A DNA stretch of 64,000 bases from Pseudomonas bijieensis. GTDB taxonomy: Bacteria > Pseudomonadota > Gammaproteobacteria > Pseudomonadales > Pseudomonadaceae. Made by a program: the position numbers and the translations under genes. Shown one piece after another: positions 62,732 to 64,000 of the stretch; positions within the stretch are counted from its first letter, which is position 1; each line of letters begins with the position of its first letter. A model generated the notes under the pieces. That model was not told where the DNA came from. It did not search any database and saw only the letters and a program-made list of their open reading frames with translations. Location of the stretch: assembly GCF_013347965.1 (NCBI RefSeq), contig NZ_CP048810.1, forward strand, positions 2,108,001 through 2,172,000, written 5' to 3'.

Positions 62732-63733
62732 TCACACCCAGCGCAAGCGGCGGAACAACCACCACTGCCCGAGCGCCACGCAGATCATCAACAGGCAGGC
62801 AATCATGAAACCGTAGGGGCTTTCGGAAAACGGAATGCCGCCGACATTGATGCCCAGAAGGCCGGTGAGAAAACTCATCGGCAGGAAAATCCCGGTGACG
62901 ATGCCGAAGCGGTACATGGTGCGGTTCATCCGCACCGAAAGGCGCCGGTCTTCGGCCTCCAGCACAAGCCCCACGCGCTCTCGGGTCAATTCCAGTTCCT
63001 CGAGGTAACGGGTCAGGCTGTTGTTCAATTCGTTCCAATAGTCGCTGTCATCGTCGAAAAACCACGGCAGCTTGAGTCGCGTCATCTGGCCGAAAATGTC
63101 CCGCTGTGGCGCCAGGAAGCGCTTGAGTCCGGCGGCCCGTCGCCGGATGTGCAAAATGGCATCGTGCTCGGGGGTATACCGTTCGTCGGTATCAAGTTTT
63201 TCTTCCTCGGTATCGACGATCTCAGAGAGACAAGTGACCAGGTCCTGCACTTTGTTGGTGAGGTACTGCGCCATATAAAGGATGAGTTCCGACGCGTTTT
63301 TCGGTCCTTTGCCCTCGGCCAACTGCGCCAGCAGTTCATCGGTAGCGCGCAACGGACGCAGGCGCAGAGAGATCACCCGCTGGGCGGATGCAAAGATCCG
63401 TACCGAGACCATGTCTTCCGGCTCGGCACCCGGGTTGAGGTTGATGCCTCGAAGAAACAGCAGCAACTCGGCGTTGGGCAATGGCAACAGGCGCGGACGA
63501 GTATTCTCCTCGAGCAGCAGGTCGCAGTTGAATTCGCTCAAGCCGCTGGATTTGCGCAGCCAGGTGTGGGTTTGCGGATGACTGCGATCCCAGTGCAGCC
63601 ACAGGCTTTCATGGGCCTGCAACTGCAAATCGTCGAGTTCGGTCCGGGCTATGGAACGCGCGCCGCCTTTACCGTCCAGCACCAGGGCATGCACCAGCCC
63701 CCACTGCGCGTTTTCTTCCTCGAACATCCTCAT
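62732..63733 (-). CDS. cmaX: CmaX, CorA-type magnesium transporter family protein
   Basis: Protein of 333 residues with a long soluble N-terminal domain and two C-terminal transmembrane helices. The pore motif GMN of classic CorA is replaced by GIN (LTGLLGINVGGIPF), as in the ZntB branch, so zinc efflux or other ion transport is possible. It is the first gene of the cmaX-crfX-cmpX-sigX-oprF series. Confidence 0.88.
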   Translation of the reverse strand: MRMFEEENAQWGLVHALVLDGKGGARSIARTELDDLQLQAHESLWLHWDRSHPQTHTWLRKSSGLSEFNCDLLLEENTRPRLLPLPNAELLLFLRGINLNPGAEPEDMVSVRIFASAQRVISLRLRPLRATDELLAQLAEGKGPKNASELILYMAQYLTNKVQDLVTCLSEIVDTEEEKLDTDERYTPEHDAILHIRRRAAGLKRFLAPQRDIFGQMTRLKLPWFFDDDSDYWNELNNSLTRYLEELELTRERVGLVLEAEDRRLSVRMNRTMYRFGIVTGIFLPMSFLTGLLGINVGGIPFSESPYGFMIACLLMICVALGQWWLFRRLRWV

Positions 63734-63752
63734 CCCTTATGGCAGTGGTGCT

Positions 63753-64000
63753 TCATTCAGGCATTTTCAGCGGGCTAGGCGAGACGATCACGCCGTTGTT
63801 GTCCGCGTAGACATACTCGCCTGGACGAAACGTCACGCCGGCAAAGGTCACCGGCACATTGAGTTCGCCGACGCCACGCCGGTCGGTTTTCATCGGGTGG
63901 CTGGCCAGGGCCTGGACCCCGAGGTCGGTCTGGGCAATAACGTCTACGTCACGGATGCAACCGTAGATCACCAGCCCTTCCCAACCATTTTTCGCGGCTT
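63753..64000 (-). CDS. rraA: RraA family protein, C-terminal part
   Basis: The frame runs off the right edge; 81 complete codons and a stop are present. The segments [16 protein letters not shown] and [18 protein letters not shown] match RraA (regulator of RNase E activity) and the related 4-hydroxy-4-methyl-2-oxoglutarate aldolase family. Which of the two activities applies cannot be told from this part. Confidence 0.88.
   Translation of the reverse strand, partial: AAKNGWEGLVIYGCIRDVDVIAQTDLGVQALASHPMKTDRRGVGELNVPVTFAGVTFRPGEYVYADNNGVIVSPSPLKMPE

Overview
The window is a piece of a Pseudomonas chromosome, most likely from the P. fluorescens complex. The evidence is the pseudomonad gene orders zipA-smc, xdhABC-guaD, rmf/pyrD, nirBD-nitrate reductase-cobA and oprF-sigX-cmpX-crfX-cmaX, the high GC, and the many REP elements of the fluorescens type (core around GAGCGAGCCTGCTCGCGA) in the gaps between genes. 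No tRNA, rRNA, IS element, integrase or CRISPR array was found. This is a reading by eye: protein names rest on recognised motifs and synteny, not on database searches.

Left part (1-22546), mostly core genome. It holds the start of zipA, smc with an upstream GntR regulator, and the purine catabolism operon xdhABC-guaD with a likely tandem operator. Next come a second GntR regulator divergent from a BenE-type transporter, yggL, a DacB-type penicillin-binding protein, a CHASE-PAS-GGDEF diguanylate cyclase, rlmKL, rmf behind a structured leader, and pyrD.

Middle part (22645-47343), a type III secretion island on the minus strand. It is colinear with Salmonella SPI-1: invF-G-E-A-C-I-J, spaO-P-Q-R-S, sicA, sipB-C-D, iacP, hilA, iagB, prgH-I-J-K, orgA-B-C, and then one unrecognised membrane-rich protein that is a candidate secreted substrate. 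Basal body, needle, ATPase complex, export gate, tip, translocon pair, chaperone, acyl carrier protein and two regulators all look intact. The SPI-1 genes invH, invB, sipA, sicP, sptP, hilC and hilD are absent. The island lies between pyrD and nasS.

Right part (47436-59547), nitrate assimilation. It has three units: nasS-nasT; nitrate transporter plus a phosphatase-kinase fusion; and nirB-nirD-nitrate reductase-cobA. Each is preceded by a -24/-12 (sigma-54) promoter and then by an intrinsic terminator. The transporter and nirB leaders carry small hairpins with hexanucleotide loops having A at position 1 and G at position 4, as expected for binding by the ANTAR protein NasT. nasT itself carries a one-base insertion in a C run that removes the end of its RNA-binding domain, so either the circuit is broken in this strain or the base is a sequencing error.

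Far right (59772-64000), the cell-envelope stress cluster oprF-sigX-cmpX-crfX-cmaX on the minus strand, and the end of an rraA-like gene.
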